The translations under genes were made by a program, and so were the position numbers. From contig JAFZED010000062.1 of assembly GCA_017560825.1 (NCBI GenBank), forward strand, positions 1 through 36,810: 36,810 nt of DNA, given 5' to 3'. The DNA is from Bacteroidales bacterium. Its GTDB lineage: Bacteria > Bacteroidota > Bacteroidia > Bacteroidales > UBA932. The stretch's first letter is position 1, and the number at the start of each line of letters is the position of its first letter. A model generated the notes under the pieces. It did no database searches. It was not told the DNA's origin and saw only the letters and a program-made list of their open reading frames with translations. Below are positions 1 through 7,406 of this stretch, piece by piece.

Positions 1-1
1 G

Positions 2-874
2 ATTTACGATACCACGAAGCAGAATATCAGCCTGCATATTGAGAATATTCTCAAGGATGGGGAGTTGGATCCGATTCGAACTGTCAAGGATTTCTTGACG
101 GTTCGCCAGGAAGGAAACCGTCAAGTGCAGAGAAATATTGTTCACTATAACCTTGACATGATCATTGCCCTTGGCTATCGTGTCCAGTCGCAGGTGGCTG
201 TGCGTTTCCGCAGGTGGGCAACGCAGAGACTCCACGAATATATCCAGAAGGGCTTTGCGATGGATGATGAGAGGCTGAAGCAGGGTGGTAACAGGTATTT
301 CCGTGAACTCTTGCAGCGTATCAGGGATATCCGCAGCAGTGAGCGCAACTTCTATCAGCAGGTGACGGATATATATGCGACAGCTGTCGATTATGATCCT
401 CGCAGTGATATGACGAAGACATTCTTTGCGACGGTGCAGAATAAATTGCATTACGCAGTCCACGAGAATACCGCGGCAGAGGTCATATATAATCGTGTGG
501 ATAACGAAAAGCAGTTCGTGGGAATGACTAACTTCAAGGGTAACTATGTTACCAAGGACGATGTGAAGATTGCCAAGAATTATCTTTCAGAATTGGAGTT
601 GCAGAGGCTGAACCTCCTCGTATCCGGATTCTTGGACTTTGCTGAGTTCCAGGCTTTGGAAATGAATCCTATGACGATGAAGGATTGGATTGAGGCTCTG
701 GATAGTCAAATAACAGCTCACAAGAGAAAGGTCCTGATCGGAAAAGGAACTGTTTCGCATACTCAGGCAATCCAAAAGGCAGAGCAGGAGTTTGAGATTT
801 ATCGCCAGAGGGAAATGGAGATGCTTGAAAGTGACTTTGACAGGGAGATAAAGAAACTTAAAGAGAAGAATTGA
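2..874 (+). CDS. RhuM-family protein, 5' truncated by window edge
   Basis: The reading frame is open from the first bases of the window, so the gene starts upstream. The TTG at 65 is internal, because the residues before it (IYDTTKQNISLHIENILKDG) already belong to the family. The text around DPIRTVKDFLTVRQEG and VRFRRWATQRLHEYIQKGF is the hallmark of RhuM/virulence RhuM-type proteins (Pfam Virulence_RhuM, named after a Salmonella SPI-3 gene). Their biochemical role is not settled. They are common as cargo of integrative elements and near restriction systems. The C-terminus (about residues 240-290 of the visible part) is charged and probably coiled coil. It lies just inside a tRNA-associated attachment-site copy, consistent with being the last gene of an integrated element. 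Confidence 0.85.
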   Translation: MYDTTKQNISLHIENILKDGELDPIRTVKDFLTVRQEGNRQVQRNIVHYNLDMIIALGYRVQSQVAVRFRRWATQRLHEYIQKGFAMDDERLKQGGNRYFRELLQRIRDIRSSERNFYQQVTDIYATAVDYDPRSDMTKTFFATVQNKLHYAVHENTAAEVIYNRVDNEKQFVGMTNFKGNYVTKDDVKIAKNYLSELELQRLNLLVSGFLDFAEFQALEMNPMTMKDWIEALDSQITAHKRKVLIGKGTVSHTQAIQKAEQEFEIYRQREMEMLESDFDREIKKLKEKN

Positions 875-1004
875 TACTACTGGAGTATTTCAAGATCAAA
901 TAGAAGAATGAAGGAAATGAAGCGGTTAGTGCCACTAACCAGTTGAGATTAATAAAAACTAACTGAAATTCCGGATTTTCAAGTTCCCCTAAAGTTCCCC
1001 ACAA

Positions 1005-1039
1005 ACAAAAAAGCACTTACGAAACTTTCGTAAGTGCTT
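1005..1039 (-). terminator. Hairpin with T-tract next to att copy
   Basis: A near-perfect inverted repeat (AAGCACTTACGAA, three-base loop, TTCGTAAGTGCTT) is followed on the minus strand by a T-run. It sits immediately beyond the duplicated tRNA 3' end at 1050-1066, just as another hairpin sits beyond the intact tRNA. It may be a displaced tRNA-operon terminator or the terminator of the integrated element. Confidence 0.7.
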
Positions 1040-1049
1040 GATTTTTCAA

Positions 1050-1066
1050 GTAGCGGGACGCAGGAT
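1050..1066. repeat. Attachment-site copy (tRNA-Met 3' end duplicate)
   Basis: The 17 bases GTAGCGGGACGCAGGAT are identical to 1334-1350, which covers the 3' end of the CAT-anticodon tRNA gene. Tyrosine-recombinase elements typically integrate at a tRNA 3' end and leave such a direct repeat. The tandem AAGTTCCCC copies at 981-1000 lie on the element side. Confidence 0.7.
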
Positions 1067-1333
1067 GTTTCAGTCGCCGCGGCAGGGCCGGCGGCTCCTT
1101 CTAATCCTTTTGTCCGGTCGCATTGTACCCAAGAAAGTTCTCAGGACGCTGTGTGCTGTTTCCATATTATGCTATGGCCATCAAGCTTCGTTCGCTTCGC
1201 TCACTGCCGGTCATCTCCACGTCTGCCGCTTTGAAAGCAAGCTTTCAGCGTCAGCCGTGTCGACGCCCGCTCCCTTTGGGAGAAGCTTGATGCCCATAAA
1301 CGAAAAAAACACAGCGTTTTGCTGTGCTTTCTT
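1067..1333. other. Non-coding segment between two att copies
   Basis: About 270 bases with no convincing gene; the short frames here have no recognisable protein features. It holds an inverted pair (CCATCAAGCTTC near 1180 and GAAGCTTGATGCC near 1282), a local hairpin GAAAGC/GCTTTC near 1232-1247 and the tRNA operon terminator at its right end. It could be the scar of a decayed insertion between two attachment cores. Confidence 0.5.
1303..1330 (-). terminator. Rho-independent terminator of tRNA operon
   Basis: On the minus strand, directly after the tRNA-Met 3' end, GCACAGC and GCTGTG pair around an AAAAC loop and are followed by seven T. This is the expected terminator of the two-tRNA transcript. 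Confidence 0.8.
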
Positions 1334-1350
1334 GTAGCGGGACGCAGGAT
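1334..1350. repeat. Attachment-site copy in tRNA-Met 3' end
   Basis: The native copy of the 17-bp core shared with 1050-1066. It covers the T-arm and acceptor 3' strand of the tRNA, the usual target of tRNA-specific integrases. Confidence 0.7.
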
Positions 1351-1408
1351 TGAACTGCGGACCTCATGATTATGAATCATGCGCTCTAACCAGCTGAGCT
1401 ATCCCGCC
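1335..1408 (-). tRNA. tRNA with CAT anticodon (probably elongator Met)
   Basis: Minus-strand cloverleaf: acceptor GGCGGGA pairs with TCCCGCT (G1-T72 is a wobble), D arm GCTC..GAGC, anticodon stem CATGA/TCATG closing the loop TTCATAA with CAT at positions 34-36, and T loop TTCAATC. No CCA is encoded. The C1-A72 mismatch of initiators is absent, so it is either elongator tRNA-Met or the lysidine-modified tRNA-Ile; sequence alone does not fully separate these. Its 3' end doubles as an attachment site. Confidence 0.93.
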
Positions 1409-1427
1409 ATTATGTTTTAGAACTGTG

Positions 1428-1498
1428 TTGAGATAGAAGGACTCGAACCCTCACTGACAGAGCCAGAATCTGTAGTGCTACCATTACACCATATCTCA
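1428..1498 (-). tRNA. tRNA-Gln (CTG)
   Basis: Minus-strand cloverleaf with acceptor TGAGATA/TATCTCA, anticodon stem ACAGA/TCTGT and loop TTCTGGC, giving anticodon CTG (codon CAG). T arm GAGGGTTCGAGTCCTTC. A T1-A72 first pair is usual for tRNA-Gln. It lies 19 bases upstream of the CAT tRNA on the same strand and they probably share a transcript. Confidence 0.95.
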
Positions 1499-1528
1499 AT
1501 TTGGCTTCCCTTTTTTGAATTGGGACTG

Positions 1529-1560
1529 CAAAGGTATGAATGTTTTGTTAAAATGCAAAA
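1529..1560 (-). promoter_or_regulatory. Promoter of tRNA-Gln/tRNA-Met operon
   Basis: On the minus strand TTTG (1557-1560) is followed after 20 bases by TACCTTTG (1529-1536). These match the Bacteroidetes -33 TTTG and -7 TAnnTTTG boxes with the right spacing. It lies between the deformylase stop and the tRNA-Gln 5' end. Confidence 0.75.
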
Positions 1561-1595
1561 CTTTTTTCAATAATTTGCGTGTTTTCGATAAGAAT

Positions 1596-2204
1596 TTACA
1601 ATCTGTCGATGTAAAGTATGCCGTCCAGGTGGTCTGTCTCGTGCTGGAAGATGACTGCTGTGAAGCCCTGGATCCTTTCGCGGGCTGGCTGGACTGTCAC
1701 TTTCCCCTCTGAGAAGACGGCGTCGTACTCGATCTCGATGTCCTGCCATCTCATCACATCTCCTCTTTTGTCCGGAACGGAGAGGCAGCCCTCGCCTCCG
1801 GGTGCCTTCTCCCCGTGATGAGCAACTATCCTTATATTCCCATATACCTCAAAAGGCTCTCCTTCCTTGTCGAACCGCTGTACTGCGACAACTCTGCGGT
1901 TCAGTCCGACCTGCGGTCCCGCTATGCCGACTCCGTCCTGTGACGGGTGAGTCACCGTGGCTATCATCTGGCTGCATAATGTGACAAAGGCTTCTGAAGA
2001 CAGCGCCTCGCTGGACAAGTCTTCAGACTGGGCACGCAGGATGGCCAGGTCAGCAGGCCTGTCAATGGTCAGCACACGCATAATGCTGTCAGCCCCATTT
2101 ATCAGGGACAGTTCCTTTTCCGTAAAAGTTCCTTCTCCACTATTGCAGGAGGCAAATGCAAACAGTGCCATCATAAATCCGCACAAAACTGAAACCTTTA
2201 TCAT
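1596..2204 (-). CDS. Peptide deformylase-like lipoprotein
   Basis: 202 residues. All three deformylase motifs are intact: GVGIAGPQVG (91-100), EGCLSVP (138-144, metal ligand Cys140) and HETDH (188-192, two His ligands and catalytic Glu189). Family members remove the N-formyl group from nascent proteins in the cytoplasm. Here, however, the N-terminus is a lipoprotein signal (hydrophobic residues 4-18, FASC with Cys20) and about 70 residues precede the catalytic core, so the enzyme is predicted to be exported and lipidated. Its ATG overlaps the ispF stop as ATGA, implying translational coupling. The deformylase assignment is strong; the location and substrate are inference. Confidence 0.9.
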   Translation of the reverse strand: MIKVSVLCGFMMALFAFASCNSGEGTFTEKELSLINGADSIMRVLTIDRPADLAILRAQSEDLSSEALSSEAFVTLCSQMIATVTHPSQDGVGIAGPQVGLNRRVVAVQRFDKEGEPFEVYGNIRIVAHHGEKAPGGEGCLSVPDKRGDVMRWQDIEIEYDAVFSEGKVTVQPARERIQGFTAVIFQHETDHLDGILYIDRL

Positions 2205-2686
2205 ATCGCTGATTTCTTTAACAGCACCACCGCATACACCTCACATCCCTCACCGCGGCCCACAAAGCCGAGTTTCTCCGTCGTGGTGGCCTTGACAGAC
2301 ACCTGGCCGACTGAAACCCCCATCACCTGGCTGAGGCACTCGCGCATCTTAATGATATACGGTGCAAGCTTCGGCCTCTGCATAGCTATGGTGATGTCGG
2401 CGTTGCAGACATCCCAACCCTCTGCGCGTACAAGTTCCATCACGCGTGCCAGAAGGATCTTGCTGTCAATGCCTTTGAATTCCGAAGATGTGTCGGGGAA
2501 ATGCTTTCCGATGTCTCCAAGAGCCAGTGCCCCGAGCAGGGCGTCACAAAGCGCGTGAATGGCGACGTCGCCGTCGGAGTGGGCGATGCATCCTATCGGG
2601 CTTTCCACAAGCACGCCGCCCAGCCACAGGGGCAGTCCCTCAGCCAGTGCGTGCACGTCATATCCGTTTCCTATTCTTATGTCCAT
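2201..2686 (-). CDS. ispF: 2-C-methyl-D-erythritol 2,4-cyclodiphosphate synthase
   Basis: 161 residues, normal for IspF. It converts CDP-methylerythritol 2-phosphate to the cyclic diphosphate in the MEP isoprenoid pathway. Visible motifs are GYDVH near the N-terminus (Asp and His metal ligands), HSDGDVAIHALCDALLGA, GDIGKHFPDT and the C-terminal KATTTEKLGFVGRGEG. The ATG at 2686 places GNGYDVH at the usual distance from the start; an in-frame extension to 2725 would add untypical residues. It overlaps the downstream deformylase by four bases. Confidence 0.95.
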   Translation of the reverse strand: MDIRIGNGYDVHALAEGLPLWLGGVLVESPIGCIAHSDGDVAIHALCDALLGALALGDIGKHFPDTSSEFKGIDSKILLARVMELVRAEGWDVCNADITIAMQRPKLAPYIIKMRECLSQVMGVSVGQVSVKATTTEKLGFVGRGEGCEVYAVVLLKKSAI

Positions 2687-2725
2687 ATTCCAAAGTATTT
2701 CCGTACAAAGTAAATAAAAAATCAC

Positions 2726-2733
2726 TAAATTTG
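2726..2733 (+). promoter_or_regulatory. -7 box upstream of the mutL operon
   Basis: TAAATTTG matches TAnnTTTG and lies 21 bases before the ATG of the small membrane protein gene. No clear -33 TTTG is seen. It would drive the run 2755-7403. Confidence 0.6.
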
Positions 2734-2754
2734 CTCGTTAAAACAAAAAGGATT

Positions 2755-3066
2755 ATGGGATTTAATTTCAGTTTTTTCGGCACCCAGGAAGTGCGCAGGT
2801 TCAGTTACAAGCCACGTTTCTATGACCCTGAGAAGGAGGAGCAGAAGAAGAGGTTGAAGAAGGCCGGCTTCAAGAGCGAGGAGGAGCACACCTACGTTCC
2901 GGGCCAGCATCTAAGAGGAAGTCTGCGTGACGGAAACTACCAGAGAAAGGTCGAGGTCAGCCGCAATCAGAAGAGGATAGGTGTGGTCACAATGGGCCTC
3001 CTGTTCGCAGTTATCTATCTGGTATATAAATACTTCCCACTCCTTGTGGACACCCTGGCGAAGTAG
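2755..3066 (+). CDS. Conserved small C-terminally anchored protein
   Basis: 103 residues beginning MGFNFSFFGTQEVRRFSYKP, with an aromatic/basic N-terminus, a highly charged middle (EKEEQKKRLKKAGFKSEEE) and one hydrophobic segment near the C-terminus (about 80-97). The ATG at 2755 follows the promoter box; longer in-frame extensions run back antisense through ispF and are not credible. Short proteins of this pattern occur in Bacteroidales next to mutL, and from memory some carry the label riboflavin synthase subunit beta, which nothing here supports. Role unknown; a cytoplasm-facing tail-anchored protein is the simplest reading. Confidence 0.8.
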   Translation: MGFNFSFFGTQEVRRFSYKPRFYDPEKEEQKKRLKKAGFKSEEEHTYVPGQHLRGSLRDGNYQRKVEVSRNQKRIGVVTMGLLFAVIYLVYKYFPLLVDTLAK

Positions 3067-3092
3067 GGTGGCCTTGTCAAACAGATAGGATA

Positions 3093-5003
3093 ATGGACAT
3101 AAGAATATTACCAAGCAACATAGCGAATATGATCGCCGCGGGTGAGGTCGTGCAGAGACCTGCGTCCGTGGTGAAGGAGCTGATGGAGAATGCCGTCGAT
3201 GCCGGTGCGGACCAGGTGACAGTGGTGATCCAGGACGCAGGAAGGACCTTGATCCAGGTGATCGACAACGGTTGCGGAATGTCTCCCGACCAGGCCGTGC
3301 TCTGTTTCGAGAGACACGCGACATCCAAGCTCGCTTCTGCAGAGGACCTGCACAACATCCTGACTTTCGGTTTTCGCGGAGAGGCACTCGCTTCGATCGC
3401 TGCGGTGGCAGAAGTCACCCTCAAGACCCGCCGAGAGGAGGATGAGATCGGCTGCCAGGTGGAGTTCGCAGACTCGCAGCACCTGGCTACAGATGAGGTG
3501 GCGACCGCCCGCGGAGCCAACTTCAGCGTACGCAACCTGTTCTACAATGTTCCGGCGCGCAGGAAGTTCCTCAAATCGGACAACGTAGAGTTCAAGCATA
3601 TAGTTTCAGAGTTCACAAGGGTGGCTCTGACAAGGCCTCAGGTCGGTTTCACATTGACACACAACGGAAAGGATGTCTTTGTGCTCAGACCGGCAAAGTC
3701 CCTCAAGTTCAGGATCCAGGACGTCCTGGGATCGAACGTGGTGAATGATGTCGTGGATATAAAGACGCAGACGTCCGTAGTAGCCGTGTCCGGCTACGTC
3801 GGCCGCCCGGCCTCCGCAAAGAAAGGCCTCGGCAACCAGTACTTCTTCCTGAACGGCCGCTACTTCCGCAGCCCGTATCTCCACAAGGCGGTGATGAAGG
3901 CCTACGAGAACCTGATTCCTGAAGGAGTCACTCCTTCCTATTTCATCTACCTTGAGGTGGACCCTCAGTCAGTGGACGTGAACATCCATCCGACCAAGAC
4001 GGAGATCAAGTTCGAGGACGACAGCGTGATCTTCCAGATCCTCTATGCCTGCATAAAGGAATGTCTTGGCAAGAACTCTTTCGGAGACAGCATAGACTTT
4101 GACCGTGAAGGTGTTCCTGACATCCCGGTCTTCAGCAAGGAATTTGACGAGTACCGCCCCGTGAGCGAGCCTCAGCCGGGTGCCGATTCGACATACAATC
4201 CGTTTGACAATGACGGATTCCCTTCAGAATCAAGTCCTTTCAATAACTTCTATGTCAACGGATCATCCTCGTCAGGCTCACACCAGGCTCCGCGCCAGCA
4301 GTCTTTCGGAGACGACTGGGCCTCGGCGGGCCAGGGTTTTGAAGAGGCTGTCCAGCACCAGCAGGCCGGCTACGACGTGGGAAGGTTCATCGAGAAGCGC
4401 GACGACTATGGCAAGCTGTTCGAAGACAAGATCGCTCCCGGAAGGTCGATTCTGACGGTACAGGGAAAATATATAGTGACCAACAGCCGTTCCGGCCTTA
4501 TGGTCGTGAATATGGCAAGGGCTATGGAGCGCATCCTCTTCGATCGCTTCCTTGCGGCAATCTCACGTAACGACCACGTGACCCAGACTTCGCTCTTCCC
4601 GGTGACAGTGCAGGTAGGAGTCGAGAATATGTGCCTGTTCAGCGAACATTCGCAGCTTCTGACAAGCCTCGGTTTCGACATCGCACCGTTTGGAACTGAC
4701 ACCATCGTGGTGAACGGAGTGCCGGAGGGCTATAGCGCAGAAGCTGGCAAGGTGGAAGCGATGATAGGTGACATCCTGCTCATCCTGTCAGAGGACCACA
4801 GCGCCCTTCCTGAGATGATGGCTGCCAATATGGCGGCAAAATTCGCTCATCTGGGCTCACTTAGTGGCGATCCTGTCACAAATCCGGCAGAGGCACAAAG
4901 ATTGATTGATCAGCTCTTCGCCTGTGAAAATGCAGAATATACAAGTACGGGACGACGCATAATGTCGCTCATCCCGATTGAAGAAATCGACAAGAAATTC
5001 TAA
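3093..5003 (+). CDS. mutL: DNA mismatch repair protein MutL
   Basis: 636 residues. The N-terminal GHKL ATPase is complete: IAAGEVVQRPASVVKELMEN (ATP-binding Glu/Asn), DNGCGM, RHATSKL and GFRGEALASI, followed by the transducer domain (VDVNIHPTKTEIKF). A low-complexity Ser/Pro/Asn/Gln linker spans roughly 350-445. The C-terminal dimerisation domain is present, but the metal-binding endonuclease motif (canonical DQHAxxExxxxE) reads NMARAMERILFD at 473-484. MutL couples MutS mismatch recognition to strand removal. The ATG at 3093 precedes MDIRILPSNIAN, the usual start. The stop is five bases before the rhomboid ATG. Confidence 0.97.
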   Translation: MDIRILPSNIANMIAAGEVVQRPASVVKELMENAVDAGADQVTVVIQDAGRTLIQVIDNGCGMSPDQAVLCFERHATSKLASAEDLHNILTFGFRGEALASIAAVAEVTLKTRREEDEIGCQVEFADSQHLATDEVATARGANFSVRNLFYNVPARRKFLKSDNVEFKHIVSEFTRVALTRPQVGFTLTHNGKDVFVLRPAKSLKFRIQDVLGSNVVNDVVDIKTQTSVVAVSGYVGRPASAKKGLGNQYFFLNGRYFRSPYLHKAVMKAYENLIPEGVTPSYFIYLEVDPQSVDVNIHPTKTEIKFEDDSVIFQILYACIKECLGKNSFGDSIDFDREGVPDIPVFSKEFDEYRPVSEPQPGADSTYNPFDNDGFPSESSPFNNFYVNGSSSSGSHQAPRQQSFGDDWASAGQGFEEAVQHQQAGYDVGRFIEKRDDYGKLFEDKIAPGRSILTVQGKYIVTNSRSGLMVVNMARAMERILFDRFLAAISRNDHVTQTSLFPVTVQVGVENMCLFSEHSQLLTSLGFDIAPFGTDTIVVNGVPEGYSAEAGKVEAMIGDILLILSEDHSALPEMMAANMAAKFAHLGSLSGDPVTNPAEAQRLIDQLFACENAEYTSTGRRIMSLIPIEEIDKKF

Positions 5004-5007
5004 GGAA

Positions 5008-5712
5008 ATGAGCTATTATTCATATGATAACGGACGCAGAGGCTTTATGAGCAACGTGCCGACTGCAGTCAAGAACATAATAATCATCAATGCCCTCATT
5101 ATGATAATGACTGCATTGAATGAGAACTTTATGTACGAGAGGTTCGCCCTTTTCTATCCGACATCGCCTTTCTTCCACTGGTGGCAGCCGGTTACGCATA
5201 TGTTTATGCACGGCGGTTTCTGGCACCTTCTTTTCAATATGTATACCCTGTACATATTCGGAAGCCAGCTTGAAAGGATCTGGGGTGCAAAGAAGTTCCT
5301 GGTCTTCTACTTTGTGACCGGACTCGGAGCCGCCCTCATACACACCGGAGTCGAGTGGCTGCAGATGCAGAACTGGATGACCCAGGCTGCAGAGGGCTCT
5401 ATGGCGGCGCAGGCCTCGATCCACGCCTTGAAGATGACTCCGACAGTGGGTGCTTCCGGAGCGATATACGGAGTGCTTATGGGCTATGCGATGCTGTACC
5501 CGGATGCTGTTATGACCCTTATCTTCCCTATTCCTATATCTTTGAAAGCCAAATGGTTCGTGCTTATATTTGCAGCGATCGAACTCCTGACGGGAGTCAC
5601 AGGTGTAGGCGGCGGCATTGCCCATTTCGCCCATCTCGGAGGTCTGATATTTGGCTTCATCCTCATCTGGTACTGGAAGAAGAGACGTATGCTTTACAGC
5701 AGGATGGACTAA
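5008..5712 (+). CDS. Rhomboid family intramembrane serine protease
   Basis: 234 residues with about six membrane segments. The catalytic serine lies in GASGAIYG and the catalytic histidine in AHFAHLGG of the last helix. The family HxxxN region is seen as HGGFWHLLFNMYTL. Rhomboids cleave transmembrane substrates within the inner membrane. The ATG at 5008 is five bases after mutL; a TTG ten codons upstream inside mutL is less likely. A C-terminal basic tail (KKRRMLYSRMD) should face the cytoplasm. The substrate cannot be told from the sequence. Confidence 0.93.
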   Translation: MSYYSYDNGRRGFMSNVPTAVKNIIIINALIMIMTALNENFMYERFALFYPTSPFFHWWQPVTHMFMHGGFWHLLFNMYTLYIFGSQLERIWGAKKFLVFYFVTGLGAALIHTGVEWLQMQNWMTQAAEGSMAAQASIHALKMTPTVGASGAIYGVLMGYAMLYPDAVMTLIFPIPISLKAKWFVLIFAAIELLTGVTGVGGGIAHFAHLGGLIFGFILIWYWKKRRMLYSRMD

Positions 5713-5724
5713 ACGATATGTCAT

Positions 5725-6834
5725 ATGCCGAAGGCTAAGAAAAAGGATAACAAGAAGAAAAACGCAACGTTTTTCGGTATAACGTCAAGAGTGCTTATGC
5801 TCATAGTGGCTGCGCTCCTGGCGTTGTCGTATGTTTCTATAGCCATAAATCCGGCGAAGGTGTGGCTGGTGTCCCTTTCGGGCCTTCTTTTCGTGCCTTT
5901 GATGACGCTCAATGTCCTCCTCCTCCTCTGGGCCATCAAGCGCCTTTCAAAATCCTTTGTGATTCCTCTTCTTGCTCTGATTCCTTCATTCTTCTTCATC
6001 GGACGTTATGTGCAGATTGGGGCTGAAGAAGAGCAGGCAGGCCAGGCTAAAGGCGAAACCGTCAAGGTTATGACCTGGAATGTGGGAAGATTCGCGATGC
6101 TGGACGAGGAGGCAGGAATCAGGAATATGCAGCAATGCGCCGACTCCGTCTTTGACTATATCCTTTCACAGGATCCCGACATCGTCTGCCTTCAGGAGTT
6201 CAAGCTCAGCGGCAGCCAGAAGGTCAGGGACTACCTGAGCCGGAAGATGAAGGGCTATTCGGTGGAGTATTATATGTTCCCAAGTGGTTCAGGCTCTTTC
6301 GGAAATGTGACATTGAGCCGCCTTCCGATCAAGGACAAGGGAAAGATCAAATTCGAGCAGAGTGCAAACTTGGCGATATACACAGACCATCAGGTCGGAG
6401 ACAGGAGATTCCGCGTATATAACTGTCACTTCGAGAGTTACAACATCTCCTTCACCGGTTTTGCAAAGGCCCTGCTCCAGCGTGACAACACTGTGATCAA
6501 CGAGACCGGCACCAAGATGAAGCGTTCCATCACCCGCCGTCCGAAGCAGGTGGACCAGGTGTTCTCGCACATCGAGGACTGCCCGATCGAATCGTTCGTA
6601 TGCGGTGACTTCAATGACAATCCGATGTCATATACCTACTACCGTATGACCCGTCACAGAGAGGACTCCTTTGTTGAGGCAGGTAAGGGCTTCGGAGCGA
6701 CATACGCCCTCCTCTGGCCTATGCTCCGAATAGACTACATCCTCTATCCGTCAAGATACGACGCAGTCACCAACGACATCCCGAGAGTAAACCTCTCAGA
6801 CCACTACCCGGTAATATCAGAAATAGAATTGTAA
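5725..6834 (+). CDS. Membrane-anchored endonuclease/exonuclease/phosphatase family protein
   Basis: 369 residues. A lysine-rich start (PKAKKKDNKKK) is followed by three hydrophobic segments up to about residue 95, then an EEP (DNase I-like) domain: VMTWNVG, DPDIVCLQEF (metal-binding Glu), NVTLSRLPI, NCHFES, CGDFNDNP (catalytic Asp/Asn), RIDYILYP and the terminal SDHYPV (catalytic Asp-His). All active-site residues look intact. The domain probably faces the periplasm. Members cleave phosphodiesters of nucleic acids, phosphoinositides or other molecules, so the substrate is open. It lies 12 bases after the rhomboid gene in the same operon. Confidence 0.9.
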   Translation: MPKAKKKDNKKKNATFFGITSRVLMLIVAALLALSYVSIAINPAKVWLVSLSGLLFVPLMTLNVLLLLWAIKRLSKSFVIPLLALIPSFFFIGRYVQIGAEEEQAGQAKGETVKVMTWNVGRFAMLDEEAGIRNMQQCADSVFDYILSQDPDIVCLQEFKLSGSQKVRDYLSRKMKGYSVEYYMFPSGSGSFGNVTLSRLPIKDKGKIKFEQSANLAIYTDHQVGDRRFRVYNCHFESYNISFTGFAKALLQRDNTVINETGTKMKRSITRRPKQVDQVFSHIEDCPIESFVCGDFNDNPMSYTYYRMTRHREDSFVEAGKGFGATYALLWPMLRIDYILYPSRYDAVTNDIPRVNLSDHYPVISEIEL

Positions 6835-6839
6835 TATAT

Positions 6840-7403
6840 ATGAAAGAAGAGATTCAGAAGGCAGTTGAGGTGCTCCGCAAGGGAGGCATCATCCTTTATC
6901 CGACCGACACAGTATGGGGCATCGGCTGCGATGCCACATACCAGGAGGCGGTAGCGAAAGTATATGAAATCAAGAAGCGCGAAGACTCGAAGTCGCTGGT
7001 GCTCCTTGCAAGTGATATAGATATGATATGTCGTTATGTGAAGGAGATTCCGGAAATGGCGGTACAGCTTGTTGAGGTCAATGACAAGCCGATGACAATC
7101 ATATATCCCGGCGCTATGGGCCTTGCTCCTAACGCGATCGCCGAAGACGGCACCGTCGGCATAAGGATCCCGATGATGGATTTCTGCTGCCAGCTTGCCT
7201 CAAGACTTGGCAGGCCGATAGTATCAACATCCGCGAATATATCAGGAGAGCCTACTCCTAAGAAGTTTGCAGAGATCCCTCAGCAGATAAAGGACGCGGT
7301 AGACCATATAGTAGACCCATCCCTCGAAGCGGGTGCAACAGGCCAGGCCTCATCCATCATAAAGGTAGGCCTTGACTACACAATCCAGATAATAAGGAAA
7401 TAA
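6840..7403 (+). CDS. L-threonylcarbamoyladenylate synthase (TsaC/YrdC type)
   Basis: 187 residues, the short form without the Sua5 C-terminal domain. It makes threonylcarbamoyl-AMP for t6A37 modification of ANN-decoding tRNAs. Recognisable motifs are GGIILYPTDTVWGIGCDA, the KKREDSKSL loop (K-R-x-x-K-S binding region), GTVGIRIP and the STSANISGEPTP signature. It starts five bases after the EEP gene and ends the plus-strand operon, with its stop only three bases from the convergent rsmE stop. Confidence 0.95.
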   Translation: MKEEIQKAVEVLRKGGIILYPTDTVWGIGCDATYQEAVAKVYEIKKREDSKSLVLLASDIDMICRYVKEIPEMAVQLVEVNDKPMTIIYPGAMGLAPNAIAEDGTVGIRIPMMDFCCQLASRLGRPIVSTSANISGEPTPKKFAEIPQQIKDAVDHIVDPSLEAGATGQASSIIKVGLDYTIQIIRK

Positions 7404-7406
7404 GGA

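Noticed and set aside
1034-1337. Short plus-strand frames between the two att copies
   Set aside because: They run through the terminator and into the tRNA 3' end and show no protein-like conservation; treated as non-coding.
2488-2754. N-terminal extension of the small membrane protein antisense to ispF
   Set aside because: The extension crosses the promoter box and reads as the complement of ispF; ATG 2755 is the credible start.
5020-5724. A 234-residue minus-strand frame opposite the rhomboid gene
   Set aside because: It is antisense to a rhomboid with intact catalytic residues; His/Arg-rich composition without family resemblance.
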